Positions 35,015 through 44,580 of a DNA stretch of 64,000 nucleotides are shown here, piece by piece (the stretch's first letter is position 1; each line of letters opens with the position of its first letter). Below the pieces are notes generated by a model. It searched no databases. It was not told the DNA's origin and saw nothing but the letters and a program-made list of their open reading frames with translations. This stretch comes from Defluviitalea raffinosedens (GTDB lineage Bacteria; Bacillota; Clostridia; Lachnospirales; Defluviitaleaceae), in assembly GCF_016908775.1 (NCBI RefSeq), contig NZ_JAFBEP010000008.1, forward strand, positions 1-64,000, written 5' to 3'. A program made the translations under genes and the position numbers.

Positions 35015-35542
35015 TCATAAATTACACAAAATATTAATATAAGGGATCTGATTTTCTTTTAGAATGACTTCACTTTCCTCATTCCAAATGAGTACAATAA
35101 AATCCTTTGTTTCCTTAATATAATCTATATTATTGATTAACTCATAGTGCATATCCAGGTTTCCTACAACATCACTCATAGTAATCCGAAGAACATTATA
35201 TACTTCATCTTGATTTCCGTAAAGATATATGGTCTTTATTCCTTTATTCTTCTGCTTTTCCAAAATGACTTTGGATACTGCCTGTATACGGGTAATGGTT
35301 TCATAGGTTCTGACTATGTAGTGATAGGTTTTCGCTGTTTTTTCCTTTAAGCCTTCAGGCGTCAGTATGTACTTTAAAGTTCTGGCATTTAACTTTTCAA
35401 TCTTTATAAGCCCTGTCTTGATCATCTTCTTTAACAGCAAGTTAACAGCACCCAAAGAAAGACCAGTTTTTTCTGCAATTTCTCTCTGGGTAATATGCTC
35501 ATTTTCCTGAATATGAGTTAGTATTTCTAGTTCTTTTTCCAT
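35015..35542 (-). CDS. Winged-helix regulator of the glycan genes
   Basis: The 175-residue protein has an N-terminal winged helix (about 8-65, EILTHIQENEHITQREIAEKTGLSLGAVNLLLKKM) like the MarR-type regulators found beside exopolysaccharide genes. A C-terminal alpha/beta domain of about 80 residues (KTIYLYGNQDEVYNVLRI) may sense a ligand. It lies 40 bases upstream of the aminotransferase gene on the same strand, so it likely controls its own operon. AAGGAG precedes the ATG. Confidence 0.82.
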   Translation of the reverse strand: MEKELEILTHIQENEHITQREIAEKTGLSLGAVNLLLKKMIKTGLIKIEKLNARTLKYILTPEGLKEKTAKTYHYIVRTYETITRIQAVSKVILEKQKNKGIKTIYLYGNQDEVYNVLRITMSDVVGNLDMHYELINNIDYIKETKDFIVLIWNEESEVILKENQIPYINILCNL

Positions 35543-35657
35543 TTATAACGCTCCTTGTTCATCATTTGAACGGTTTTATTGTACTGCATTTTTAAAGCCC
35601 TTGTCAATGTAAATGTATACATAAATAAACACTACAATAAATAGCTATAATGAATCA

Positions 35658-35676
35658 GGGCGGACAATGCCCGCCC
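35658..35676. repeat. Short GC-rich palindrome
   Basis: GGGCGGACAATGCCCGCCC forms a hairpin (GGGCGG with CCGCCC) in an AT-rich gap after the SpoIID-like gene, without a good T run. It resembles the palindromes at 32032-32057 and 44581-44599. Confidence 0.45.
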
Positions 35677-35698
35677 ATATAAATAATCCATATGACAT

Positions 35699-38194
35699 TT
35701 AATAAATTTTTGTAATTTCCGTTCCAGGATAATAATGCTGAAGAATCTGTTTATAGTTATATCCCTTATCCACCATCCCTTTTACACCATTCTGACTCAT
35801 CCCTGCTCCATGGCCATTTCCTCCTCCATAGAAAGTATATCCTATGAGCTTTCCGTCTTTGCTATTGGGTTCGATTACGAAAAAAGCACTGGGCATAATA
35901 CTGTAATCTTTCACTGTACTTCCATTGGATAAGTTGATAATAATGGGGTCTTTCCCTTCAATATACTGCTTTGGCTGCAGAAGAAAACGAATATTGTATT
36001 CCGTCAAAACTTTTATGGTTGCCTTAGACCCCACTAATACCATTTCCATAATATTGCCTCCCTGTCCCCTCTTTACAATGTCAATCTTCTTTAGGTTCCC
36101 GATATTTTCTACAGGACGGCTTCTAAAAATATTATTTTCATCCAATACTTTAATAAGCTTTGGATTGGCTTCATAACGCTGCTTTAAATGGGCATTTATT
36201 GAAGCACTAAGTTCTTCCAGGCTCATCGTAACATTCCACCTGAACCAGCCAAATTCCTTATCATAACCATCTATATTGCTTGCTTTAAAAAATCTTTTAG
36301 CATTCTCTTCTTTCGTGAGATCTCCGAAACTTTCGCCTTCAAATTGCTTTTTGGATATCATATAAGGTGGTGTATAACTGGGAAAAGATTTATCGTTATA
36401 ATCTGCCCATACTTCCCCTGAATTGGCGGTATATCCGGAAGATGTTGAGAAAAAGTTGGCACTGATCACACTTCCATTATATTTGATCCCTTCATTTTGT
36501 GTGGCCTTAACTGCCTGTATGGAAATGTCGGTTTCAGGCGTGTTATTATATACCTGGCACTGAACAGAATCGTCTACATTGCCTCCATAGGAATGAAACC
36601 GATTGGAATAAAACTGGACATAAGCATAACTTCTCGCCGTCACCGCTTGTACTTTTGCTGCCTCCAATCCATGAGACGTTGGCATTTCACTGGGAATTAC
36701 AGCATACAGATATTCTTCAACAGGTAATTCGTTTACAATGCTGTAACCCTGATCTAGTTTAACAATGTCTAAAGTGCCTCGGTATTTAGGATGTTGGCCG
36801 TTTCTCTGGATGGACAAGATCTTTAATTTTCCATTGCCTGATTGAGTCCTTATATTTACTCTGGGCGTTTTGTCCGATAATTTTTCTGCTACCTGCTTAA
36901 TATTGAAACTTTCCCCGCTTTTGTAAATCTGCTCTTCATCGCCTATTTTAACGATAAAACTCTCATCACTTGTAACGCTCACTTCTTGATGAACTAGTCC
37001 TGTAAACCCTGTTTTATGAAGGGCTACTCTGATTTTATTAGGAACCGGTTTTTTCTCGATGATTGCGGCACATATTTTATTATTCTTTAAGATAAATCGT
37101 CCAAGATCTTCTCCTATAGTCAAATTACTCAAACTGCACCACTGGGGCTTTTCTCCTGCAATGCTGTATAATTTATAATCATTGGAGAGCTCTATGTTTC
37201 CTATCCCCTCTAATTCTATTTTTTTTGAATCTACTAAAAGGATTCTTCCCATAACAGTTTCTTCACAGGTTTGTAGATCAAGCAATGTTCCCCCTTGAAC
37301 CTGTATATCTCCAATCTTTCCTTTTTCCCCACTGTAATCTTTAAAAGTTTTATAGGTTCGATGTACCCCTCCAACAAAAATAGTGATTTCGTCTTTTGAT
37401 GTATCTGCGATATATGTATTCGTAATTACAGGATTTTCATCTTCAACCCGTAAAAATGCAAAAACTTCATTGTCTTTTATCAACACTCTTATTTGCTTGT
37501 CGATATAGGCATCCATAGGAAGTCCTGCAAATCCGTATATGCCTTTATCCGTGCCCATTTCCCATGCATCCAGCTCTGTACTGTTAGCAGGGGTGGCCAC
37601 CAATACAAATTCTCTTTCTCTGATTCCATATGCCTCTTCTAAACTTTTTTCTCCGCTTAATTTGCTTAAAAGGCGCATATAAATATTTACCCAGTCATTG
37701 TAAGTGATATAACTTTTTTGTAATTCCTTGCTTAAATTCATCTTGACCTTAAACTTGCCTTTTGAAATTCTTTCCAGCAAGGTTTGAGCATTGGCATAGG
37801 TTAATGGTTCTAATGGATTAAACATCTTTCCGCTGCCATTCATGAATCCTTGAACTGTTACTGCATTAACATATATATCATACCAATCGCTCGGGGTTAC
37901 ATCTTCATATTGTATTTCCCTGTCCATGGTCTTAATATCTGCATAATCATTATAGGTTAAAGCGATCATTTTAGCTGCTAACGCTCTTGAAACAGGAATA
38001 CTGGTATCTACTTTATAAAGGTCTGTTTCAGTCTTATCCGATGCTGTTTCATGGTTTTTTTGATCTAGTAAATTAGTCCCATCTGTTGCCTTTGGAATTT
38101 CTTCTTGAACGGCCATAGTATTCAAACAGCCGGATAAAAATATCACCATGGCTGTAAGAGTTACAAAAACTTTAATTTTTTCTGACGTATTCAT
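35699..38194 (-). CDS. Lipoprotein with SLH and SpoIID/LytB domains
   Basis: This 831-residue protein has a lipoprotein signal with LSG-C23. Residues about 65-150 carry S-layer-homology-type sequence (VSRALAAKMIALTY and DWYDIYVNAVTVQGFMNG). The middle is unassigned. Residues about 470-831 form a SpoIID/LytB domain with LPVEEYLYAVIPSEMP, EAAKVQAVTARSYA and the late GGGNGHGAGMSQNGVKGM. SpoIID is a peptidoglycan lytic transglycosylase of spore engulfment. Here an SLH wall-binding part and lipid anchor suggest a surface enzyme. It is a single gene. Confidence 0.9.
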   Translation of the reverse strand: MNTSEKIKVFVTLTAMVIFLSGCLNTMAVQEEIPKATDGTNLLDQKNHETASDKTETDLYKVDTSIPVSRALAAKMIALTYNDYADIKTMDREIQYEDVTPSDWYDIYVNAVTVQGFMNGSGKMFNPLEPLTYANAQTLLERISKGKFKVKMNLSKELQKSYITYNDWVNIYMRLLSKLSGEKSLEEAYGIREREFVLVATPANSTELDAWEMGTDKGIYGFAGLPMDAYIDKQIRVLIKDNEVFAFLRVEDENPVITNTYIADTSKDEITIFVGGVHRTYKTFKDYSGEKGKIGDIQVQGGTLLDLQTCEETVMGRILLVDSKKIELEGIGNIELSNDYKLYSIAGEKPQWCSLSNLTIGEDLGRFILKNNKICAAIIEKKPVPNKIRVALHKTGFTGLVHQEVSVTSDESFIVKIGDEEQIYKSGESFNIKQVAEKLSDKTPRVNIRTQSGNGKLKILSIQRNGQHPKYRGTLDIVKLDQGYSIVNELPVEEYLYAVIPSEMPTSHGLEAAKVQAVTARSYAYVQFYSNRFHSYGGNVDDSVQCQVYNNTPETDISIQAVKATQNEGIKYNGSVISANFFSTSSGYTANSGEVWADYNDKSFPSYTPPYMISKKQFEGESFGDLTKEENAKRFFKASNIDGYDKEFGWFRWNVTMSLEELSASINAHLKQRYEANPKLIKVLDENNIFRSRPVENIGNLKKIDIVKRGQGGNIMEMVLVGSKATIKVLTEYNIRFLLQPKQYIEGKDPIIINLSNGSTVKDYSIMPSAFFVIEPNSKDGKLIGYTFYGGGNGHGAGMSQNGVKGMVDKGYNYKQILQHYYPGTEITKIY

Positions 38195-38399
38195 AGATTT
38201 TTATCTCTCCTCTAATGCTTTTTTGGTGCTTTTTATACTAATATATGTACATACTCCCATAAATATCTTTCATAATTATATTTGCAATATTCTTACATTA
38301 TGCATTTAAAATATCCACAATTCACACTTTTCGATATTTATTTATTATTCATTTTAGAGTATAATAAAGGAAAATAACATATCGCTGAGGGTGATACTA

Positions 38400-39998
38400 A
38401 TGATTTATGAAATTTTATATTCTAATTCATATATTCAACTGATCCGAAAAGACGATGGCTTCTATATTGAATCCTTTAGGCAGGGTTACACATTGGACGA
38501 ATTCAATCAGGTATTGATGGATTTTCCTCAAGTGAAAATTACCAATTTTTTAGCCTTAAAAAAGGCCATTACGAATGCACCGCAATATTTAATTAAATTT
38601 GGAGATGTACGGGATCGGGTAGAAGTTGAAATCAGCAGCGACCATTTAAAAGGATACATTACCCTTTATGTAAAAGAATCTGAATTGGTAGGGGCAGGAC
38701 TGAAGCAAATCATATCAGAAATTTCTGAAGCCTTACAGAAAAAAGGGATCGTATATGGTATCAAGCAAGATGTTTTAATAATGGATTTAAAACCGAAAGT
38801 AAAAATACTCATTGCTGAGGGCAAGCTTCCTGTTAATGGCGAAAATTCTAAAATAAGGATGTATGAAATCAAAGAACCCAAGCCAGAAATTACAGAAGAT
38901 GGTACAGTAAATCATTATGAACTAAACTTAATCAATAAAGTAAACAAAGGGGACTGGCTTGGAGAACGAATTGATGCAACTCCTGGAGAGCCTGGAAAAT
39001 CTATTCTGGGAGAAATCATTCCTGCAAAACCAGGTAAGCAATTTCCTCTGTTATACGATAAACAGTCTGTTGAAGAAGTATATGATCCCGAAAAAGGTAT
39101 TACAACTTTAATAGCCAAAAAAACAGGAGCTGTATTTTATCGTCAGGATGTCATATACGTATATGATTGTCTCGAAATTGAAGGAAATGTATCCTTTGAT
39201 ACAGGCAATATTAATTTTGATGGTTTTGTAAACATCAGAGGTTCTATTGATGACAATTTTTCAGTAGAAGCCAAAAATGATATTCAAGTATTGGGTGCAA
39301 TGGGCGTTGGAAGCGTAGATAAAATTTACAGCAGAGACGGCTGTATCTATATCCGTGGTGGAATTGCCGGAAAAAATAAAGCTCGTCTTTATTGTAAACA
39401 AGATTTATATACCAAATTTGCTTCTGAATGTACTATTGAATGCGAAGAAACAGTACATATTGGATTTTATGCTATCAATTGTAATATTAAGGCAAAACAA
39501 GTTATTTTTGAATCAGCTCACAGTCGAATCATAGGTGGAAATATAGACGCAGAAATTAAAGTAATTGCCCATGAAGTAGGAAATCTCGCCGAAACTCCAA
39601 CCAATATTACTGTACAGGGATTTAACAGAAAAGAATTAAAGGAAAAATTTGATGCAATCAATAAGTCTATTGAAGAAATCAACGAGCAACTGGTTGAATT
39701 TAAGCATAAAATTGCTGTTTATGCCGGAAGTGAAAAGTTAACTGAACAGCAGGAATTTGATTACAGAAAAATAACAAGACAGTTCCAAGAAGTTAAAGAA
39801 ACACTTAGGCAGCTTCAAAGCGACCGAAAAAAATATCTTTCTTATCTTCGTACTAAAGGAGATGGAGAAATTTCTATAAGTGGCCGCATCCACGGAAATA
39901 CAACTCTTACGATCAAAAAAATCAGTAAAAGAATTATGAACGACATAAGAGGACCGGTTACCTATTACCTCATGGATAACGAATTGATTTGCGAATAA
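38400..39998 (+). CDS. FapA/DUF342 domain protein
   Basis: The 532-residue protein is of the FapA (flagellar assembly protein A, DUF342) family: an N-terminal alpha/beta region, then DWLGERIDATPGEPGKSILGEIIPAKPGK, a beta-helix-like repeat region (VSFDTGNINFDGFVNIRGSI, GGIAGKNKARL), and a C-terminal coiled coil around 415-490. FapA-like proteins affect flagellar placement or envelope assembly, though the mechanism is open. Start: ATG at 38400, six bases after GAGGGTG; GTG at 38391 lies in that site. The GAF-protein gene follows closely and is probably co-transcribed. Confidence 0.87.
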   Translation: MIYEILYSNSYIQLIRKDDGFYIESFRQGYTLDEFNQVLMDFPQVKITNFLALKKAITNAPQYLIKFGDVRDRVEVEISSDHLKGYITLYVKESELVGAGLKQIISEISEALQKKGIVYGIKQDVLIMDLKPKVKILIAEGKLPVNGENSKIRMYEIKEPKPEITEDGTVNHYELNLINKVNKGDWLGERIDATPGEPGKSILGEIIPAKPGKQFPLLYDKQSVEEVYDPEKGITTLIAKKTGAVFYRQDVIYVYDCLEIEGNVSFDTGNINFDGFVNIRGSIDDNFSVEAKNDIQVLGAMGVGSVDKIYSRDGCIYIRGGIAGKNKARLYCKQDLYTKFASECTIECEETVHIGFYAINCNIKAKQVIFESAHSRIIGGNIDAEIKVIAHEVGNLAETPTNITVQGFNRKELKEKFDAINKSIEEINEQLVEFKHKIAVYAGSEKLTEQQEFDYRKITRQFQEVKETLRQLQSDRKKYLSYLRTKGDGEISISGRIHGNTTLTIKKISKRIMNDIRGPVTYYLMDNELICE

Positions 39999-40037
39999 TT
40001 CACCGAGGGAATATTGTATCTTAGGGAGGAAATAGAA

Positions 40038-41969
40038 ATGAATTATGAAGATGTTTTATCAAGGATTGATGAGCAAAAGAAAAGTAACAATATTACGAGC
40101 CAATTGTACCGTTATACAGGATTACTTCAAGCTATAGAATTCTTTTCTCAGAGATTTAGTGCCAGCCAAATCCTAGAATATACCTATGATTTTGTAACTG
40201 AACTTCTGATTGTAGATCAAATTGCAGTATTTTCAAAGCAAGAAGATCGATATGTATTAATTAAGTCCAAAGGATATAAGTTCAGTACTTATATTCTGCC
40301 TTTTGATGAAAGCTTTGATATGATTGCCAAATTCCATGGACATATAATGAATACAGAAGATATGGAGCGCTTCCTTCCCTCTGATCTTCTTAAAGTATTT
40401 CCATCCAATCTCTGTATTCCACTCATTATAGAAGACCAGTTATATGGTTTTATATTAGTAAACCGAATGAATAAAAAAGCGCTGTTTAACGAAGACGATT
40501 ATATCATTGCAGAAGCATTAATGCAGCTCTCTAATACATCACTGTCCAATTATAAAAGTTATCAGGATCTTCATAATGCAAAAGCAGAGCTAGATGAAAA
40601 AATCTTTAATCTCTTTGCAATCAATCATTCTTCAAAAGTGCTTCTTAGTGAACTTAACTTATCTAATCTTTATACTCTTTCAATTGACGTCTTTTCTGAG
40701 TTGACCCAAAGTTCTGTTACGGCTTTTTTCCTGTATGATGAAATTTCAGAGTCATTCAAACTTAGAGCAATGAAAGATGCTTTTCACCCTTCTAAAATGC
40801 TCAATATTTCATTATACTTAACCCCAAATGCTGAAATTAAACCTTCCAAAACTATATTGGACATGCAGAATCCAGAGGACATAGATTATTTCAACAGCCT
40901 TTATCATAATGGATATGAAACAGTTCAAGCCCTTGACCCTCTATATATAGTTATGGTGACAAAGAATACAGAATTATTGGCCTTTGTAACACTAGGAAAA
41001 AATTTGGCAGACAGACCTTATCACAAAGGGATTTTTGAATTAATCGAAAGTTTATCTTCTTCCAGTTATATTGCCTTATCCAATGCCAAATACTTTAAAC
41101 AAGCAAATGAGCAAAAGCAATTATTGCAGAAAAAATTCGACCGCCTTATGTCACTTAACAGCCTTATGAAAAACATTAATAGTGCCAAAACCATTGAAGA
41201 ATTATCTCAACTGACACTCAATACTTTAGAGATTTCTTTTGGTATGAAGACAGGATTATTTGCATTATATAATCCAAAAAAGAATGCTTTTGAAGTTTTA
41301 AACTCCATTAATATAGACAACTGTCCTTCCGAATTTTCTCTTTCAGAAGATTTAAGCTGCCTCCTCGAAGGTGAGAATTTTATACTCAACAGTAAAGATG
41401 AAATCCCTCTCTATCTTCCTGCTGAACTGTCTAATACCTTGAGTGACGCATCTGGTTCCCTATTTGTACCCATTGTCATTGAAAATGTTGAAAATGAATT
41501 ACTTGGCGTTATAGGCGTATTTGATTTTGCTGAAAGCATTATTGCAGAATCTGAAAATGTTCTTACTGTAAATAGCATTGCTAATCATATCGCTCCAGTG
41601 TTATACCACTTACATCAATTAAAAGAGCAAGTAGAACTGTTATGCCCGAATTATGAGAATATATTCATTAAATCTTTAGAAAAATACATCGAAGAAGCTG
41701 AAGAATTGTTTATGAATTTAGAGGTTATTCATATCCATTATCCTAAATTTTCCTTTACTCCAATTCGATTATCCGATAAAGCTTTGGAAAAGTTTAGTAA
41801 AGTGTATACCCTCACCAACAGCGATCTGTTTATCATAGATTTTGATTCATATACGGAAGAAGACTTAAAAAATATTATTTCTACTGAATCTGAAGCAGAG
41901 ATAACGATATACAAATATAAGAAAGATTTCACATCAGTGAATGAGTTTATGAAATGCTTTGCAAAATAA
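40038..41969 (+). CDS. Multi-GAF-domain protein without output domain
   Basis: The 643-residue cytoplasmic protein contains at least two and possibly three GAF-like segments, roughly 25-175, 195-355 and 375-540 (for example NLCIPLIIEDQLYGFILVNRM and GSLFVPIVIENVENELLGVIGVFDF). A helical linker joins them. No kinase, GGDEF, EAL or DNA-binding region is visible; the last 100 residues are unassigned. It may be a sensory scaffold. GGGAGG precedes the ATG at 40038. It follows the FapA-like gene by 39 bases. Confidence 0.8.
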   Translation: MNYEDVLSRIDEQKKSNNITSQLYRYTGLLQAIEFFSQRFSASQILEYTYDFVTELLIVDQIAVFSKQEDRYVLIKSKGYKFSTYILPFDESFDMIAKFHGHIMNTEDMERFLPSDLLKVFPSNLCIPLIIEDQLYGFILVNRMNKKALFNEDDYIIAEALMQLSNTSLSNYKSYQDLHNAKAELDEKIFNLFAINHSSKVLLSELNLSNLYTLSIDVFSELTQSSVTAFFLYDEISESFKLRAMKDAFHPSKMLNISLYLTPNAEIKPSKTILDMQNPEDIDYFNSLYHNGYETVQALDPLYIVMVTKNTELLAFVTLGKNLADRPYHKGIFELIESLSSSSYIALSNAKYFKQANEQKQLLQKKFDRLMSLNSLMKNINSAKTIEELSQLTLNTLEISFGMKTGLFALYNPKKNAFEVLNSINIDNCPSEFSLSEDLSCLLEGENFILNSKDEIPLYLPAELSNTLSDASGSLFVPIVIENVENELLGVIGVFDFAESIIAESENVLTVNSIANHIAPVLYHLHQLKEQVELLCPNYENIFIKSLEKYIEEAEELFMNLEVIHIHYPKFSFTPIRLSDKALEKFSKVYTLTNSDLFIIDFDSYTEEDLKNIISTESEAEITIYKYKKDFTSVNEFMKCFAK

Positions 41970-41970
41970 T

Positions 41971-42012
41971 GACCTAGTTCACAAGGGGACCCTCTCCTTG
42001 CTGAACCAGGTC
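41971..42012 (+). terminator. Terminator of the fapA-like/GAF operon
   Basis: GACCTAGTTCACAAGG pairs imperfectly with CCTTGCTGAACCAGGTC (ending 42012), followed by ATTTGATTTTT. Confidence 0.75.
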
Positions 42013-42053
42013 ATTTGATTTTTAAATAAAACAAGCCTTACAAAAACACAAAA

Positions 42054-42080
42054 AACACACCTGTACAACGCAGGTGTGTT
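42054..42080 (-). terminator. Terminator on the minus strand
   Basis: AACACACCTG (42054-42063) pairs with CAGGTGTGTT (42071-42080), with TTTTTTGTGTTTTTG following on the minus strand. It probably ends leftward transcription of the HD-GYP gene. Confidence 0.65.
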
Positions 42081-42371
42081 TACTTCATCTCAAAACCCAA
42101 AATGTCGTTTCCCTGCATTTTGACGCCCTAGCTCAAGCTAGGTGGGTGTTCTCATTAGAATTTCTGCCTTCCTCCGCCCAAAAGGGAATTAACTTGAGGC
42201 CCGACATCCATTCTAGAATATTGAACTCCCTATCAATATCTGTAGGTTCAAAATAGCAGGTTCGTCGATCATTCCAGGAAATGAGATCGCTTAATTTATG
42301 ATAATTATATCATATCCATATGAAAAATCAAGTGCCTATAATATCCATTTTAATTTTAAACTATAAAATAA
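42081..42371. other. Gene-poor stretch, possible decayed coding or dispersed repeat
   Basis: About 290 bases between the hairpins and the HD-GYP stop. The segment 42100-42260 is more GC-rich than its surroundings. On the minus strand an open frame of about 56 codons (42141-42308) includes SWNDRRTCYFEPTDIDREFN and WMSGLKLIPFWAEEGRNS but has no start codon at a useful place and no ribosome site. CTAGCTCAAGCTAG is a small palindrome inside. I cannot assign a function. Confidence 0.35.
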
Positions 42372-43460
42372 TTAAATAATTTCTTCAATAAACAAATCCT
42401 TTTCTTCACTCATATCGATTAAAGTATTATCTACCCGAACAATGGGACGAGAAAGGTGATGGGAATTAATAAAAACAATTTCTCCTTCTTCTCCGGTAGA
42501 TAGTCTCACCCAACAATTCAAATAATTATAAGCAATGTTTTTCAAAAATTCCAGCAGAAATCTTGTATCCAACTTACCATAAGACTCTTGCTCAAAAGAT
42601 TCGATAACTCTGAAAGGGCAAAACTTTTCTCTGTAAGATCGATTTGAAGTCATTGCATCGTAAATATCTGCTATTGACACAATTTTGGCATACTCATTAA
42701 TTTGCTCGCCTTTTGCGCCTAAAGGATAACCCGATCCGTCAAATTTTTCATGATGCATCAGTACTGCCATTTTTATATTCTTGTCGATATTTTGCTTCTC
42801 TACCATTCTGAAGCCATAAACTGTATGTTTTTTTATTTCTTCAAACTCTTCAGGGGTTAATTTCCCAGGCTTATTCAATATTGCAGGATCAATTTTCGTT
42901 TTTCCGATATCATGTATTAACCCAGCTACAGTAATATTCTTAAGATCTTCTCCACTTAACCCAACCCATTGACCAAATATATTGCATAAAAGAGAAACAT
43001 TAATAGAATGAGTATAAGTATAGTCATCGACCATTCTCAAGTTATGAAGAAAAGCAAACAGATCTCTTTTAGATTCCATTGTTGCCATCATATCTTCACT
43101 TATTGAAAACAATTCAGATATATTAATACTTTTACCTTCTCCTATGTCAACAATATGATTATGCAATTGGTTTACACCGTGATTATAAGATTTTTCAAAA
43201 GCTTTAAAGGTTTTTAACTTTCTAATACTCTGGCTTTTAAGAACTTCATGTTCATTTTTCCTTGCATACTCAATAGAAAATTCTTCAACAATGTGGACAT
43301 AATCTATTCCATACATATGAAGCTTAGCAATATTCTTATCATTTAATACTGTTCCACTGGTTAATAGCCTTAACCCTACAGAATTAAAAACATCTTCTCC
43401 TAAAATCATACCAGGCTTTAAATCACTAACAGATACAATTTGAACTAGCTTTTCAGACAT
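42372..43460 (-). CDS. HD-GYP domain phosphodiesterase
   Basis: The 362-residue protein has an N-terminal domain of about 120 residues, then an HD-GYP domain (about 135-290) with LIHDIGKTKID, HTVYGFRMVE and HHEKFDGSGYP. HD-GYP proteins bind metals and hydrolyse cyclic di-GMP. All key motifs are present, so activity is likely. The C-terminal 60 residues are unassigned. It follows lspA by 23 bases, so it may be read from the V-ATPase operon. Confidence 0.92.
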   Translation of the reverse strand: MSEKLVQIVSVSDLKPGMILGEDVFNSVGLRLLTSGTVLNDKNIAKLHMYGIDYVHIVEEFSIEYARKNEHEVLKSQSIRKLKTFKAFEKSYNHGVNQLHNHIVDIGEGKSINISELFSISEDMMATMESKRDLFAFLHNLRMVDDYTYTHSINVSLLCNIFGQWVGLSGEDLKNITVAGLIHDIGKTKIDPAILNKPGKLTPEEFEEIKKHTVYGFRMVEKQNIDKNIKMAVLMHHEKFDGSGYPLGAKGEQINEYAKIVSIADIYDAMTSNRSYREKFCPFRVIESFEQESYGKLDTRFLLEFLKNIAYNYLNCWVRLSTGEEGEIVFINSHHLSRPIVRVDNTLIDMSEEKDLFIEEII

Positions 43461-43483
43461 ATTAATCCCCCAATTATTATAGT

Positions 43484-43939
43484 TTAATCAATAGGAGTTT
43501 TTTTAAAAAGGAGTAAAAACTGCAACAGTATTGCTCCAAAAATGATGAATAAATCTGCTATATTAAATATAGGACATTTTTTAAAATTGAAGTAAAAAAA
43601 ATCGACCACATACCCCTTTTTAATTCTATCAATTAAATTACCTGCTCCTCCTCCTGCTATGAATGCAATAGCAATTTTAGTTAAAGTAAAGCCTTTATTC
43701 TTGATGATTTTTAATAAATATATTATAGCAAATAAAATAGTGGGAGCTGTAACTATTTTTATAAATCCAGAATGATTTTCAAATAAATTCAACGCAGCTC
43801 CTTTATTTTTATGAAGTGTTAATCTCATTATATTATTTAATATCGGCCTGGATTCTCCAGATTTTAGATTTTTTTCTGCGAGCTTTTTTGTCCATTGGTC
43901 AAGGATTATTATACTTATAAAAATAATTAGAAAAATCAT
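43484..43939 (-). CDS. lspA: Lipoprotein signal peptidase
   Basis: The 151-residue membrane protease has four helices and both catalytic aspartates: D104 in GGGAGNLIDR and D129 in FNIADLFI. It cleaves signal peptides of prolipoproteins before the modified cysteine. It differs from standard LspA in the N-terminal conserved area (KNKGAALNLF in place of NxGAAF). It lies five bases after the V-ATPase D gene, so it is probably in that operon. Confidence 0.87.
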   Translation of the reverse strand: MIFLIIFISIIILDQWTKKLAEKNLKSGESRPILNNIMRLTLHKNKGAALNLFENHSGFIKIVTAPTILFAIIYLLKIIKNKGFTLTKIAIAFIAGGGAGNLIDRIKKGYVVDFFYFNFKKCPIFNIADLFIIFGAILLQFLLLFKKTPID

Positions 43940-43944
43940 GGAAT

Positions 43945-44553
43945 TTATCCTTTCTTTAATCGCTTTAATCTGAAAAAGTCTTCTCTTTCTTTTTCCTCCA
44001 ATACTTCCTGGATATATTTTACCTGTTCTTTATACTTAGGAATTTGAATACTCTCTAAAGCATTGGCTCTTTTGCTGGTTTTCTTTATTTCTTTTGCTAA
44101 TCTGTAAATTGAATTTTCAATCTCTGTAAGCTCATAGATTAAATATTTAACTTCATTAAACCTGATCACAGCAAAATCAAGGGCAGAATTCGTGCGATAA
44201 AAACCATAAGAAGGCTCTACATCCTTTTTTACATATTTAATTGAAGGAATTTCTACTCCCATTACACTTTTAAGTAGAATCTCAAACTCTTCATCTTTTG
44301 GAATAGACAGAGCAATTTCTTCAACATTTTGAATTCCCAGTGTGATGTTTACTACTTGAAGCGCCTTATAAGCTTCTTCAAAAATAGTATTGATTTTCCC
44401 TTGGATTTCTTGCGCTTTATCCATCAGTTCCATCATTTCACGAATGAGAACATTTCTTTTCTTATCTAATAACTCAAATCCTTTCTGTGAAAGCTCTAGA
44501 GCACTTTTTGCTTTTATTAAATTGGATTTGGTCGGTGCGACGAGTACTGCCAT
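43945..44553 (-). CDS. ntpD: V-type ATPase subunit D
   Basis: The 202-residue central-stalk subunit is mostly a long antiparallel coiled coil with the family opening PTKSNLIKAKSALELSQKGFELLDKKR and a C-terminal segment IKKTSKRANALESIQIP. It forms the rotor shaft inside the A3B3 head. Start: ATG at 44553 after AGGGTG; the in-frame GTG at 44562 is part of that site. Confidence 0.93.
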   Translation of the reverse strand: MAVLVAPTKSNLIKAKSALELSQKGFELLDKKRNVLIREMMELMDKAQEIQGKINTIFEEAYKALQVVNITLGIQNVEEIALSIPKDEEFEILLKSVMGVEIPSIKYVKKDVEPSYGFYRTNSALDFAVIRFNEVKYLIYELTEIENSIYRLAKEIKKTSKRANALESIQIPKYKEQVKYIQEVLEEKEREDFFRLKRLKKG

Positions 44554-44580
44554 CAAAATCACCCTTTTATAAATGTTTTC

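Noticed and set aside
42074-42256. Rightward open frame of 60 codons
   Set aside because: It begins inside a terminator hairpin and has no ribosome site; better described as repeat or decayed DNA.
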